Positions 17,041 to 29,936 of a stretch of 64,000 nucleotides of DNA are shown here, piece after piece. The notes beneath the pieces are model-generated. The model was given only the letters and a program-made list of their open reading frames with translations, did no database searches and had not been told where the DNA came from. The position numbers and the translations under genes are program-made. Position 1 is the first letter of the stretch. Each line of letters starts with the position of its first letter. Source of the DNA: Datura wrightii (taxonomy: Eukaryota > Streptophyta > Magnoliopsida > Solanales > Solanaceae); assembly GCA_035772735.1 (NCBI GenBank), contig JASDFA010000016.1, positions 151,416,501 through 151,480,500 of the forward strand, written 5' to 3'.

Positions 17041-19940
17041 AAAAATGTTCCAACAAATACAATAAAACAAGATCAGAATGAAGAGATGACAAAATTGTCT
17101 AGCCAGGAAGAGGTCAAGCAGGTAGTTTTAGAATTAAATGGGGATAACACAAGTGGTTCAGATGGTTTTTCAGGTGCCTTTTTGCAGACTTGTTGGGGTA
17201 CTATTGGGAAAGATCTAACCAGAATGGTTCAAGCTTTTTTCTGTGGTTATGAAATTCCTAGGTTCATCACTCATACCAATCTGGTCTTGCTTCCTAAGAA
17301 ATATAGGATAGGGAGTTTTGGTGATATGAGGCCTATTAGTTTAAGCAATTTTGCCAACAAAATTCTATTTAGAATGTTGCATGATAGAATAGTGGGAGTG
17401 TTACCTCTAATCATCTCCAGAAATCAGACAGGTTTTGTCAAAGGGAGGAATATTACTGAAAAAGTACTCTTGGCCTCAGAGATATAAATCGTAGAAACAA
17501 ATGACATAATGTGGTAGTGAAACTTGATATGACAAAGGCTTATGACAGAGTATCGTGGATCTTTCTAACAAAGGTTTTGAGAAGGTTTGATTTTTTTGAA
17601 ATCATTATAGATATGGTATGGAGGTTAGTATCCAATAATTGGTACTCTGTGTTGGAAATGGTCAGTCACATGGATTTTTTCAATCCTCAAGAGGCTTGAA
17701 GCAGGGTGATCCATTATCCCCTACACCTTTCATTATTGCAGCAGAGGTATTAGACAGGGGACTGAACAATTTGTGTGAAGATGTGGATTTCAAGGGGTTT
17801 GGGATGCCTAAATGGAGTCCATACATTAACCACTTATCCTATGTTGATGACACAATTTTATTCTGCTCAGGAGATAGACAATCAGCTAAAACGATGGTGA
17901 AGATATTGGCAGATTATGAGCAGGTATCAAGGCAGATGATTAATAAAATCAAAAGTTTTTTCTACATCCATGAGAAGACTCCTAGGGTGATTGGGCAAAG
18001 AAGCAAAAAATGGACAAGAATAAATCAAGGAACCTTCCCTTTTACATATTTAGGATGCCCAGTTTTCTATGGGAATAGAAGAAGATTTACTATGAAGATT
18101 TGGTCAGAAAGATAGCAAGAAGAATTTTATCTTAGCAAAATAAGTTCCTATCATTTGGAGAAAGATTCATTCTTATCTCCCATGTGTTACAAACAATGCC
18201 AATTTATCTATTATCAGCCATGAACCCTTCTAAAAGGGTTATCAACCAGATTCATAAGATAATGGCAAAGTTTTTTTTGGAGAAAAACAGGGGGGATTGA
18301 AAGGAAAGCATTAGGTTGCATGGGAAGAAATGTTTTATCCAAGAAGTGAAGGTGGAGTGGGGTTTGATATGTCCAAAGCACTTTTGGAAAAATTATGGTA
18401 GAATTTTAAAATATTCACATCATCATTATGAAGATCTTAATGTGGAACAAATATCGCAAGAAGGCTCACCCTGTAATGGCTAAAGGGATAGGAGCATCAC
18501 ACATATGGAGGAAATTAGTGGAAATCAGAGAGGAAGTGGAGCATATGATTTGGTGGAAGGTTAAAGTAGGCACGACAAGTTTTTGGTTTGATAACTGGAT
18601 ACAACAAGGGGCACTTCACTTTTCAAAGGAGCAAATAAGGGAGGAAGAAGAACTGGAAGTAGGAGAGTTCATATTGAATGGCTCCTAGAACAGTGAGTTG
18701 CTAAGGGGAAAACTTTCAGAAGAAATGACTAATCATATTGTTGAGCATATACCTCCTATGACAACGGAAAATGGGGACCAAGCATGGTGGACAAGCAATA
18801 CAAATGGTGCTTTTACATTTTCTTTAGCATTTCAAATGCTGAGGAGGAAGAGGAAAAAGATGGAATGGATAAATAACATTTGGATTAAGGGACTGCCTTT
18901 CAAATACTGCTTCTTTTTATAGAGGACATGGAAGGGAAGGATTGCTACAGATGATAATCTAAAAAAAATGCAGATGCAGATAGTTTCCAGATGTTATTGC
19001 TGTGACAATCATCATTAGGAGACCATGTGTCATCTTTTTCTAACAATTTCCACAGCTCAAAAGCTATGGAAGTAGTTTGTTTCATGTGCAGGTATAAACG
19101 TAGAAGGAGTCCATCTTCAACAACTTATTATCAAATGGTGAAGATTGTCAGGACGTAAAATATTACAAGGCATTTACAAAGTTATCCCTGCCATTTTTTT
19201 GTGGGAATTGTGGAAGAGAAGGAATGCTAGGAAACATAGACAGGAAGTGAATATTCAAAGATTGATCATACTATGCCAAAAAACTATTTGTCAGTTTATT
19301 AAACAAAAGTATCCATGGATCAACGTTCCTGTCAAATGGGAGGAGATGATCAGATGTTTACAGAACTACAAGCCTAGGCTTTACTACAAAGTAATCAGGT
19401 GGGAAGCTCCTAGAGATCAATTGGTGAAATGTAATACAGATGGGACATGTAAAGGAAATCCAGGTAGGAGCTCATATGATTTTTGTGTGAGAAGTTCAAA
19501 TGGGAATTTAATCTATGCTGAACCCTAGAGAAAGGAGTATCCACCAACATGCAAGCAGAAGCTCAGGCAGTGTGGAATGCTCTCAGGTGCTGCAGATCAA
19601 GATGCAGTAACATTGTGCTGGAGACTGACTCACTCAGTCTACAGAAAATGTTGCTAAGGAAGTGGAGAATTCCATGGGAAATAACATATATAATGGATGA
19701 AATAAAACAACTGTTGGACCAGATGAACATACAAGTTTGTCATATTTTCAGGGAGGCAAATCAACCAACAGATAAACTAGCAAATGAGGCTTTCATGAAT
19801 ATGCACAAATGTTGTTACAGTAGCTTTCTTCAACTATCTACGGCATGCAAACAAATTTTAATTATAGATAAAAGATAGATTCCAAATCTGCGAATCAAAA
19901 CAAGGAGAATAATATTTACATCAGTCCAGCAAGGAAATTA
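17041..19940 (+). pseudogene. 5'-truncated LINE: reverse transcriptase and RNase H remnants
   Basis: Pieces of one plant L1-type ORF2 lie in order in shifting frames. 17086-17487 holds the RT fingers, with NLVLLPKK and DMRPISLSN. 17511-17699 holds VVKLDMTKAYDRVSW. 17639-18115 holds GLKQGDPLSP and the catalytic YVDD box (17840-17851). 18428-19528 holds the decayed C-terminal region. 19400-19878 holds an RNase H domain, with KCNTDGTCKGNPG, then AEAQAV and ETDSLSL. The N-terminal endonuclease is absent, so the copy is 5'-truncated, as is usual when reverse transcription of LINEs stops early. At least four frame changes plus in-frame stops mean it cannot make a working protein. Confidence 0.9.
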
Positions 19941-20284
19941 ACACAGTAGAACAGAAGAGCAGAGGTCACAACCATTTTTACAGAGTTTTAAGGGAGCTGT
20001 AAATTAAAAGCTACCTAGCCTAGACTATGGCAACTTACAAAAAGGATGACCAGCAAAAATTGAGGGCACAAGAGTCAGGTACTACTTTAGCCACTGTTAT
20101 CAAAGAGGATACCATCGATGAAGGTGGATAAGAGCAACCCATTTTCTTCGTCTCAGCTTCAGAGATTGGTATCCATAGATCAACACGACTTGGCACCTCT
20201 AGCGGGACAACTTCCACCTGGATTCCACCTGAAATACAGAAGGTCAGCAACAGGAAAAAAAGAAATGATTGAATTAGATAGCTC
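19941..20284 (+). other. Probable 3' untranslated part of the LINE, first segment
   Basis: The segment follows the LINE coding remnant without a break and reaches the CTACC target site of the solo LTR; the sequence appears to resume at 22605. It has no recognised ORF on the plus strand. Minus-strand ORFs here are short and unsupported. Confidence 0.45.
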
Positions 20285-22604
20285 CTACCTGTCACGACCC
20301 GAACATACACCCAGATCGTAGACACGGGACAAGAAACCCCGAGAGACCCCAAGTCGATCCATGACACATGCATACATCTAATATCATTCAAATAAGCGGA
20401 ATGATAATCATTAAAATATAGCGAAAATGTAATTATAGCATAATGTCAGGAAGTACTGGACATATACATAGCTGAGCACTATATACTTGTCTAGAAGCCT
20501 CTAAGACATAAGATGGGTTGATGGGACAACATCCCCAACTAACCCGACCAATACCGAAACATAAGTATCTTGGAAGTCTGTCAAACAGCCCTTGGAACAT
20601 GAGGACTAACCAATAAGCTGGAAGCGTAAGCTGAGATGGACTAAGGATGAGGATGTGCTTGAGATTCTGACCCTGTATTATGAAACGATACAACATAGAA
20701 AATATGCGGTCAGTACGCGGAATGTACCGAGTATGCAAGGTAAGTAAAGCGGGCATTTAAAAGTAAAACAATCTCATAAATAAACATAGGAGAGGGACTC
20801 CATGCTTGTAACATAAACTTCATAAGAAAACATAAGGCTCAAGACTTTCAAATCATTCATAAAACGTTCATAATCATAATCATAAGTAACTTTATCAAAA
20901 CATAACTTGACCCAATAACATAAATATAGCAGTACATAAAACATGCGGAACAATGGGAGGACTTGTCATAACCGACACCATCATGGTAAAGCCTTTCATG
21001 ATGCCCCAACTATCTCACTCAAGTGGGTAGAGCCGACCCTGGCTTGCCAGGCGAAGGTCGTGCATTAGGTGTGATATCACATTTTAGGGGATCATTATCA
21101 ATATAATATATCATTAGAAACCCACAGTGGCACGCGGTTATGAGACACCGACGTAGTCCTTTGAACGCCGGGCTACTCGGTGCTAGACACGACTCTCAAA
21201 AATATGCATATAGGCTCATACGTAAATCAATAGCATCATGCATTAAGATTCATTGGCTAAAATATAACATTTATCATCATTGATCCCCTTTAAAACATGC
21301 TTAGCCAAGAATCATAGGCCCTTTTTATCGGCCAACATCATAAATCGATAATCATGCAATTCGTTCATAAGTCGTAAATCATTCTTCAACATGTGGGCAT
21401 TGCCTAATACTTTGACATATTCAATTCTTTCAAAAATATGCTCATAAACATGGGTAACTTGAAATCATGCTTTTTCATCATCAATAACATCAAAATATAG
21501 AGTATTCATCATAAATCATAACTTTCATGAATCTTCATCAATGGGCATTTTAGATTTAAAAAGCTAGAAACATTATTTTAAAGAAAATAATATAAAGCCT
21601 GCCCATCATTCATAATTCAATAATTAAAACTCAATTAAATCATACCCATAAAGAGAAATCACATTTTTATGCATTTGAGTAAAACCCCATAGACTTGAAT
21701 AGGAGGATTCATGATTCAAATTGAGATTTGGGTATGGGTGAGGAAGAATTTCACCCGTTCTAAAACCCTACATACCTGGGAATGGATTGATTTCGAGGTT
21801 CCTTGAATACCCACAAAGAAATTGATGGAAACTTGGGGATGAAGACCTTGAATCTCCCAAAAATCTTTCTAAAGTTCTTGCATGAGAATGGGCATGCGTA
21901 AAGGACTTAACTCATCTTATCACACTCAGAAAAATATACAAAATGACATAGTTTAGGGTCTAAAAACGTGAAAAAGTAAAAAAATACCCTTAATGAACTT
22001 GCCCTGAAAACGGGGCGGATGGAACCCACGAGTGGCACCAATGGGTCGTGGGAATCACCAACGATCCATCATGTCCTTCGTTGAAGGGACTGCTGAATGA
22101 CCTAGTCTCAGATCCAAACAACAGGTCGACAGGATGACCCGTGCCTTCAACCCACGACTCGTTACATCGTTCGTTGTTTGCTCATCATAAAATCTGAACC
22201 CCCTTACCACGAGCCTAACCACGACTCGTGGTTCCTTCCAACAAGTCATGTTCTCAACCCGTCACCTACACTGGAGGTTCTTACCCTCCAACAACGACCA
22301 CAACAAACGACCCGTGGCTTCTCTTAACGGGTCGTTGAGTTTCTCGTTGTTTACACTATTGCCCAGCCTGACCCTAACTACGACTGCAAAGGACGACCCG
22401 TTGTATCCCACAACGGGTCGTCATACCTCTCGTTGTTTCCACTGCCACCATCCTTTCCCCAACCAACGATAGCATACAATGACTCGTGGTTTGATACCAC
22501 GAGTCATTCTGTGGTCCGTCTTGTGATTTTTTTTCCAATTCTGCAGTTTTCAACTTTCAACCTTCTCGGTCTATTCTCATGCACTTCTGGGGTATTACAC
22601 TACC
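20285..22604 (-). mobile_element. Solo LTR (2310 bp) with perfect 5-bp target duplication
   Basis: The LTR spans 20290-22599. On the plus strand it starts TGTCACGACCCGAAC and ends GGGGTATTACA, so it is an LTR in minus orientation (TGTAATACCCC to GGGTCGTGACA). It is flanked by CTACC at 20285-20289 and 22600-22604. No primer site, coding region or second LTR is attached. It is therefore a solo LTR left by recombination between the two LTRs of one insertion. It contains several ACGACTCGT-type palindromes (22150-22510). Confidence 0.93.
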
Positions 22605-22930
22605 TCTTTAAGATGCTGGAATATGGAGAGGAGGAAGAAGATGGCTGATTAATCACCCACAGTAGTAAGAAATAGAGCTCAAGATTGAAGAAATTTGACA
22701 TGTTAGAGCAAGGAGGAAAGGTGAGAGAGGCGGAAGTGAACCCTAGATTTTAGGGTCTGAATGAGGAAAGGATTAGATATAGTCAGATATGATATTTGGG
22801 CCGGCTTATTTGTTGGGCTAGGTCAACATTAGTTCAGATTTGTTTTGTTTTTTATGTTGTTTGTTTGTTTTAGAGTTGAATGAAATAAAAGGTCCTTGAG
22901 CCTCCAAATTTTATTTTAAAAAAATTTAAA
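22605..22930 (+). other. Probable 3' end of the LINE, second segment
   Basis: Read across the solo LTR this continues 20284. It contains an AATAAA signal at 22883-22888 and, about 30 bp later, an A-rich stretch that may be a decayed poly-A tail. That supports plus-strand transcription. An alternative reading as a minus-strand promoter exists: it has two TGGGCY site II words near 22798 and 22815 and a telo-box-like AACCCTA near 22739. Confidence 0.4.
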
Positions 22931-24340
22931 ATAATTTAACACTGTAATTCATTTATTATCATTGAAAATCATAAATATATTGAAATCAATAGATAACTCT
23001 TCTAAATTATGATCCAAAATTCTACAATAATAAAAAATCAAATCCTAATTTATCAAGATTCTAAAATATATATTTTACGTATAAAAATGAAATTAAGCTA
23101 CTTAACTTTTTTTACATACAAGTATTATAAAAAGAGATTGATGAAAATTAGAAACATATTTTTTTCTTTTCTTATTTCTCTTTTCTAGAGTCAAGTCCAA
23201 AATTTATTTTATTTTATTTTTATATTTATAGATCTGATTTCAATGTGGTGATAAAATTTATTTTTTTACCTATGTACGTAATAAATTGGTTCAACTTTAT
23301 TTAATTATTGGTAAACTAAGTATACATCTTCTTATGTAAAAATTTTGCTTATATTCTTATTGATGAAAGCCTAAAATCTCTTCTTGATCACATTAACCCA
23401 AATATCAAAAAGAGGTTAAAATTATCCTAAACTTATACCAATCATGTATGGACTTTGCCGATAAAAAAAATCAATCAACACATCATCTTAGAATCTAATA
23501 CTTTTATAATAGTAGGATAAATAGACATATAGAGTTTCTAATTTAAAATAAAAATAAATATGTAGAAGATATGTATAAAATTAGGATTATATATAACAAA
23601 GAAATAAAGTGACAGTTTAATTTTTTATTGTCTTTTAAACCTAAAAATATAATATCTTGCAATAACCTCATTTTACATCTCTTTCAATTTATTCTATTCA
23701 AATTATTGTTACTCGTTGATTTGCTATCTTAAAAGTCAAGACTCCAAATCACCTTTTTTATTCAAGCATTATTCTTTTTTCATGGATGAATATTTTAAAT
23801 TCATATATTTAATTTGGTGAGAAATTAATTTTTCGATATCAGTAGTTTTATTTGAGACTTCACTAAACGAAAATATCATTGTTGTGGTTAGAATTTTAAT
23901 TAAAATAAATAGAAATTATTCATAAAAATTATTGAAATACTATTTTAGGATAAATTTCATCTGTAATATTTGTCTTAAATTAGTATTTAGGTATTCATAC
24001 AAATTTAAAACACACTTTACTTGGATAGGAATTATAGTTCTTTTACATAGTCCAAAGTTGTTATATTTAGAGTCCTAAATATTAGGACGCCCTACATAAT
24101 TTAAATTAAAAAATTGATAATTAAACTTTAGTTGATTTCAAAATGCTAACCATAAGAAAAATAATTATGTTATAATTTTAGCAAATGTAAAATCTACTAC
24201 TAAATGATAAAAAAGTTAATCAATATTTAGAATGGGGCTTCAATCTAGAAAACCAAAAACTCATTCATAGTTCGGATAAATAAAGTTTAAATAATTTCAT
24301 AATCTTATATTAAGAAAAATAACATGAAAAGAATTATAAT
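22931..24340. other. AT-rich intergenic DNA
   Basis: About 1.4 kb of very AT-rich sequence with no ORF of note, no terminal repeats and no RNA gene that I can recognise. Confidence 0.5.
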
Positions 24341-25690
24341 TATGTCTCATGACCCAAAAATTGGGATCGTGATGACACCTATCCCGATGATAAGTCAACC
24401 CCTTAATACATTGATTAATAAATATACGACTCACAAATGAGAAATTTCAAGTGGAAGTAAGTCATTAGATCAAGTCTTTCATAAAATTAAGTAAAGAAAG
24501 CAAAATCCAACATCAACACCCTAAAATATGGTTACACGAATATATGCCTCTAAGAATATCAAAAGTGCAGAAAATAAAGTAATATAATGTCTGGGCATAC
24601 ATCAAGACAAAAAAATAAAATAAGATAAGAAGTCTGAAATGATGTGAAATAGCATCGTAGCTACCTCCAGGACCTCGATAAGACCCTGATAAATACAAGA
24701 GATCATCCACTGTAAGCATCAGGTTCAGAACTTGCATAAAAAGTACAAAGAAGCAAGGTGAGTACGTGATACGTGTGCTCAGCTGCATCCTCAACTAATC
24801 CTAAAATAAAGTGATGACGAGGATTAGTCCTATACTTGTTTTTCTTAATTCTTTTATCACAATATCCACATAAGATATCCCAAATCATGATGTAATAACT
24901 GCAAAAAATATCATATTTAACAGTTCAAGAAAAATATCATATTTTCATATTGAATCCAGAGATACCAATAAATTTCAGTCAGATTCAAGCCATCATACCA
25001 TGACAATGAAAATAAATGATAATGCAATGCACAAGCACTATATATGCCTATCCAAAAAATCTGTATATACCTGTATCCTGCATCGGACAATCGAAACCCA
25101 TGGGAGATTCGCGAGGTCCATATACCTGCTTATATTATTTGTCATCGGCCTACCATTCACTGAAATCATTTTTCATCATCTTGCATGATATCAACTTGCC
25201 AGAACTATTTTCCATTGGCATCATAAGAATATGAAATTCAATAAAATAACTCAACAAGCACTCTTAGACAAAAGTCATCATGCAACAATAAGAGTGGTAT
25301 GAATATGTATAGATAGATATATAAAACAAGTCCATCAATTGACCCAACAATCAAGGATCATCTAATCACAATCAGGTATCCCATAATGTATAAGCCTCAA
25401 TAAGTAAATCACATCACAATAATTGAATACCATCAACACATATGTAGCAATAAATATCAAGTGAGAAACACCATATTCATTTAATGCCAGGAACTAGAAA
25501 ATCATGCTCATGTATTCATTACATTCATTATTTCAAGAAGGTAATTTTTAATTTCCTATAACATAACACCAGTATCCATATAAATGCTTGTCATTTCATT
25601 TATACGAGATCCTATCACCCATTACCCTTATTTATCAATCAGATCATATACTAACACTTCATAAAGAGCCGAAGAAAGTCTCAAATTGCC
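24341..25690 (-). mobile_element. LTR-like fragment, minus orientation
   Basis: It begins TGTCTCATGACCC near 24341, comparable to the TGTCACGACCC right-hand terminus of the chromovirus LTRs seen in reverse. A GTGAGTACGTGATACG region near 24760 matches the place where other LTRs carry their TACCGAGTATG word. The start TGTAAYACC (which would be the right edge here) is not found, so the fragment is truncated near the Athila-like LTR. No coding region is attached. Confidence 0.5.
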
Positions 25691-25693
25691 TTA

Positions 25694-26594
25694 ACTGGAG
25701 TCCGTTGCAATTCTACTGCACCTGCAAGTGTACGTAGTCATCATGTAATATAACGACTGTTTTGCAATTGAAGGTCGAATCCCATGGGGACTTACGACTG
25801 ACAGTTATTCAATTTATTTTTATTATACTTAAGAGAACAAGTATTTTGCACGAAGAGAGTTTTTTGTTAGTTGTTTTACTTTTATTTTACAATTTAAAAT
25901 AAGAAAAGTAACAATGATCGATTTAATGGATTTTAATTCACAGAGGAGATAGATTCAGGGATATAGCATTTTTCAGTAATCCCATTATATCTACACTTTA
26001 GTTGTCACACTAATATCTAATGAATTATTGACTCACATGATTAGTATTATGATCATGGTCTTCCAAGTCTCTAATAATTTATTTGGGTTGCCTCATACCT
26101 ATAATGTTAAGTGATGATATTTCAGAATTAACCCAAATGTATTCATAACTCCTTTCTGAGAGTGAAGTAGGGTAAACTAAGTATATTCCTATCCTAACCG
26201 CAAATATGTCCCCCAGGATGCATACTAGTTCGTTTAACCCACATTCTATCTCTAATTTTCCTCTTTCGAGTTCCATTAAAGATTGTCCATTTACCCTATT
26301 AGTTGCCAATAATAGAATAGTAATTGCAGTATTAAATAAATAATTTATATGGTAAAAAAGCATAAATAATTTAGATTATGATACAACATTCATATTCTGA
26401 CGATAACCCTAGAACAAGGGCATTTAGCCACTAATAATCTGATTACAATATCAAAAATTCATGTTTTAAACAAGAACTAGTACTAAGTAAAATAGAAGAG
26501 AGTAACTCCTAAGAAGAATGATGCTTTTTCCTTTTTTTTTCTATGCTCCATGACGTCAAACTCCTCTTAGAGATATCTAAGTGTGGCTTTTATA
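25694..26594 (-). mobile_element. Athila-like LTR, left segment (minus orientation)
   Basis: The GCACCTGCAAGTGTACGTAG and TCGAATCCCATGGGGACT words mirror those at the start of element E's LTR (TGCACGTGG and TCGATCCCAAAGGGACT), so it is the same LTR type in the same orientation. A solo LTR interrupts it at 26594, and it resumes at 29145. The left border is approximate. Confidence 0.6.
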
Positions 26595-29144
26595 TGTTAT
26601 ACCCCAGGAGCTCAAAGATCAAACCCGTGAGTTGGAATAGAAAAATTGTGGAATTGATGTTGCAGGCATAGGAAGAGTCGTGGGACGACTAGTGAGGAGA
26701 CCCCACGAGTCATCAAGTGACTCGTGGGCAGGCCTGGAATAGATGAAGGATCGGGGTCCCCAGGTGGGAGAGAACGACTCGTGGTCAGACACCATGAGTT
26801 GTCATATCAATCGTGGGGATGATGTTGGAATTAAGCGAGAAGCAGCAACCAGTGTACCTAACGGATTGGACCCCATGAGTCGTGGCCAGTCCCAACGACT
26901 TGTGAGGTGAGTGGTGAGCAAGAAGGTTGAATCTTAGGGTAGTGTACTAGACGAAAGGTGGCCATGAGTCATAGCCAAGGGGGACGAGTCGTTGAGTTAT
27001 CTGTTACGAGCCCTAGTGGGCAAGTCATCCAGTGTACTTGACGAGCAACCTAACGGATCGTTGGCCCAGGTAACGAGTCGTCAGGTCACCTGTTAGGGTC
27101 ACCTGGCAGTTTTTTTCTGTGAATTAGTAAGGGCTTTCTTGTAATTTTCTAAGTTCCTAAGACCTATATTACGTTGTTTAAGGCTCGTTTTAGTGGGTTT
27201 TAAGCAGGGTAAAACCCATACTAAGCCATTATTCTCATGCATGCAAGTTTGAAGGATTGAAGAGGAGATTCAAGGAAAAATCTCAAGGTTTCCATTGGAA
27301 TCTCAGCTTGGGCTATTAAAGGGTGTTAGAACTCACCATTCCCAGGTATGTAAGGCTATGAGTGGGTGTTTTCTTCCACACCCATGCCCAATCACTATCA
27401 AAATGTGATAAATTATCTATGATCAAGTATGAGATTTTGCACAATTGCATGATTCTTCAATCTCTACACATTGGTATGATTAGATTATAGTTATATTGAT
27501 GATTTATGAAGCTTGGGCGGATTCTAAGTTGTTTTCTCTTATAAAAATTATTTTCTAAAATTTGAATCTAAAACACCCATGGGTGAAGAGTTCATAAAAG
27601 AGGTGATTTATGGTAAATGTGTGGTGATGATGAAGTTGATGATGAAAAACATGTTTCTAAAACTACTCATGATTTGATGTTGTTTCCTAAATGAATCGAT
27701 TGGATTCTAGAATGATAGAGCCTTGAGTAATGCCCACATGTTGATTAAAGCGATGATTTTCCCGATAAGCTTACCACATTGTTTAAAGTGAAATTTTCCA
27801 ATTTTTATTATGAATTCTAGCTTGTGGTATGTTGAGTAAATATTTCTACATGTAGCTTACCACATGATTTGGAGTAGATGCTTCCACCTATGATTGAGCA
27901 TGTGGTATGTTCCAAAATAAAACTTCTCATATGCATGAATTTATAATTGAGATGTATGGCATTATTGATGTTGAGCTTTATTTTCATATGATGTTGAGTC
28001 TATGCATGATTTCATTAATGAGCTTTGTCAATATACAATGTTGAGCTTCGTTTCATATGATGTTGCGTCATGCATGATTTCATGTTGAGCTTCGTCAATG
28101 GACGATGTTAAGCTTAGTTATATACGATGTAGAGCATTGCATATTTTGGGAGAAGAGTCTAGCACCGAGAGGGTTAAGGGTCGATTACCCTATGCCCTAG
28201 AACTACGCGCCAACGTAGGTTGATACTATTATATCATCGGGACCTCCCTTGTGAGCTATCCCTGTCCCGATTGGCCCTTCAGCTTGATATTGATATTATG
28301 GTATCGTCCATCGCCCTGGCAAGGTTATGGACGACTCTACCCACTTGAGTGTGATAGTTGGGACCATGTAAGCTCTATCGTGGTATGTCAGTTAAGTGAC
28401 GAGTCTCCCACTGGCTATATCATTCAGATTTTCATATTCATTACTCATGATGATTATTTATGCACGCATGTTCATAAAGCAAGGTTTGACTCATTGTTCA
28501 TCTTTTGATATAAATGTTATGTTTCAGCTTTGAGTCATTCGAGTCATCATGATGTTCTAAAGCTATGCATTGTCATGTTATGATAGGAGTAGGATTTCAG
28601 AATGAACGCATGTAGCCTTCTATTTTCACTTAAAAGCTTATGATATATTATGAAATGTTTTAAATAATATACTTTGCTAGAGCGGTTTTAATTACCTTGC
28701 ATACTAGGTACATTCCACATACTAATCGTACACTTTCTATGCTGCATCATTTCATGATGCAGGATCCGATTCTCAGGTTTAGCCCCATTCGTAGTCGCTG
28801 ATCAGAGTTAGCACCTGCCTATTTGGTGATTCCTCATCTTTCGAGGACTAGAACTTCAGTTGTTTTAGATGTCCTTTCAGTGTCAGTATTGTTGAGCTAG
28901 TTGGGGGTGTTGTCCCATCAGCTCATCCAAATTAGAGGCTTATCAGACTTAGACGTGTATTCAGCTTTAGATATTTATTCTACTGTTATATTAAGTTTGA
29001 CTTCCGCTGAGTTTATAATTATGTTCTCTTCATATTTACTGAATGAGTTAGTTGAATGCTTATGCCATGGGCTGACTTGGGGTCTCTCGGGGTCCCTTGT
29101 CCCGTGTCTATGATCTGGGCCTCCGTCCGGGTCGTGACATTATA
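26590..29144 (+). mobile_element. Solo LTR (2545 bp) with perfect 5-bp target duplication
   Basis: The LTR spans 26595-29139. It starts TGTTATACCCCAGGAG and ends GGGTCGTGACA, a chromovirus LTR in plus orientation. TTATA flanks it at 26590-26594 and 29140-29144. There is no primer site or coding sequence next to it. It carries the ACGACTCGT palindromes (about 26680-27080), the CTACGCGCCAACGTAG hairpin (near 28203) and the GGGGGTGTTGTCCCATCA word (near 28904). It sits inside an Athila-like LTR. Confidence 0.93.
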
Positions 29145-29570
29145 ATAGGGGAAAACACCTACGAGGGCCTACTAAAACGGGTAGGCAAAATAGGCTTGAA
29201 TGGCCTTGTCTTGGCAGCCTCACACCATGAAGGCCTTTGTCTCGCCTTGGGCCTCGCACGATGAGGCTCCTTACTTTGCCTTCAAATTTTGCCTTTAGGG
29301 ATAAAACCTCAGAGAGCTTGAAAATCAAGTTCCCCTTTGCCTTGGGCTTTGCAATGCGAGGCAGACACCTTCTCTTTGAGCCTCATGCGTGAAGGCTCTG
29401 ATTTTCATCTCATACTTAGCCAAGTTTTGAGCATTTAACCTACAAAACACACATTAGTCTTTAAACACTAAAATGAGTAATAGTTAAGAGTATTTAGTGT
29501 GTTTATTCTTGTAAAAAAGTATAAATATGGGAAAATCATGGCGTAAAGACATGTAATACGACCAATATCA
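29145..29570 (-). mobile_element. Athila-like LTR, right segment
   Basis: This continues 26589 across the solo LTR. It has a GC-richer block with repeated GCCTCGC/GAGGC words (29160-29400). It ends in AATATCA followed by CCACCCACACTTTAAC, which parallels the LTR edge and polypurine tract of element E near 53567. The LTR would be about 1.3 kb without the insertion. Confidence 0.55.
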
Positions 29571-29936
29571 CCACCCACACTTTAACTTTTACTCGTCCTT
29601 GGATAACTACTAAAAAATCAAAACATGTGACCCACTTAGCCATGCCAATCAAATAGGTCTATTCATTCCTAGATCACCAAGAAAATTTAAACATCAATGC
29701 AACTCCCAATTACCTAGTGCTTTTTCCAATATGATACAAAGAAAAATCTATCAAGATGGAGTAACCTTTAGAACCAACTCACAAACACAATATAGAGGGT
29801 AAAAACAATCACATCATTAAGAAAAGAAATCAAGTAGTTCACTAAGTTTTCACCACATATGCCCTAACTTTTCATGAGAGTTTCCCCTCATTGATGAGTA
29901 GGTAATTTACCAACTCATTTGAATCTTAAGCATTAG
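29571..29936 (-). other. Short internal remnant next to the Athila-like LTR
   Basis: By analogy with 53568 onwards in element E this should be the non-coding stretch between the polypurine tract and the extra ORF of a minus-strand Athila-like element. No ORF is present, and the rest of that element is missing. Confidence 0.4.

Noticed and set aside
20180..22701. A possible two-exon minus-strand gene for a 48-residue peptide, with the solo LTR in its intron
   Set aside because: Splice sites and an ATG can be drawn (exons 22701-22604 and 20228-20180). But the peptide matches no family I know, and an AATAAA plus an A-rich end support a plus-strand LINE 3' region instead.
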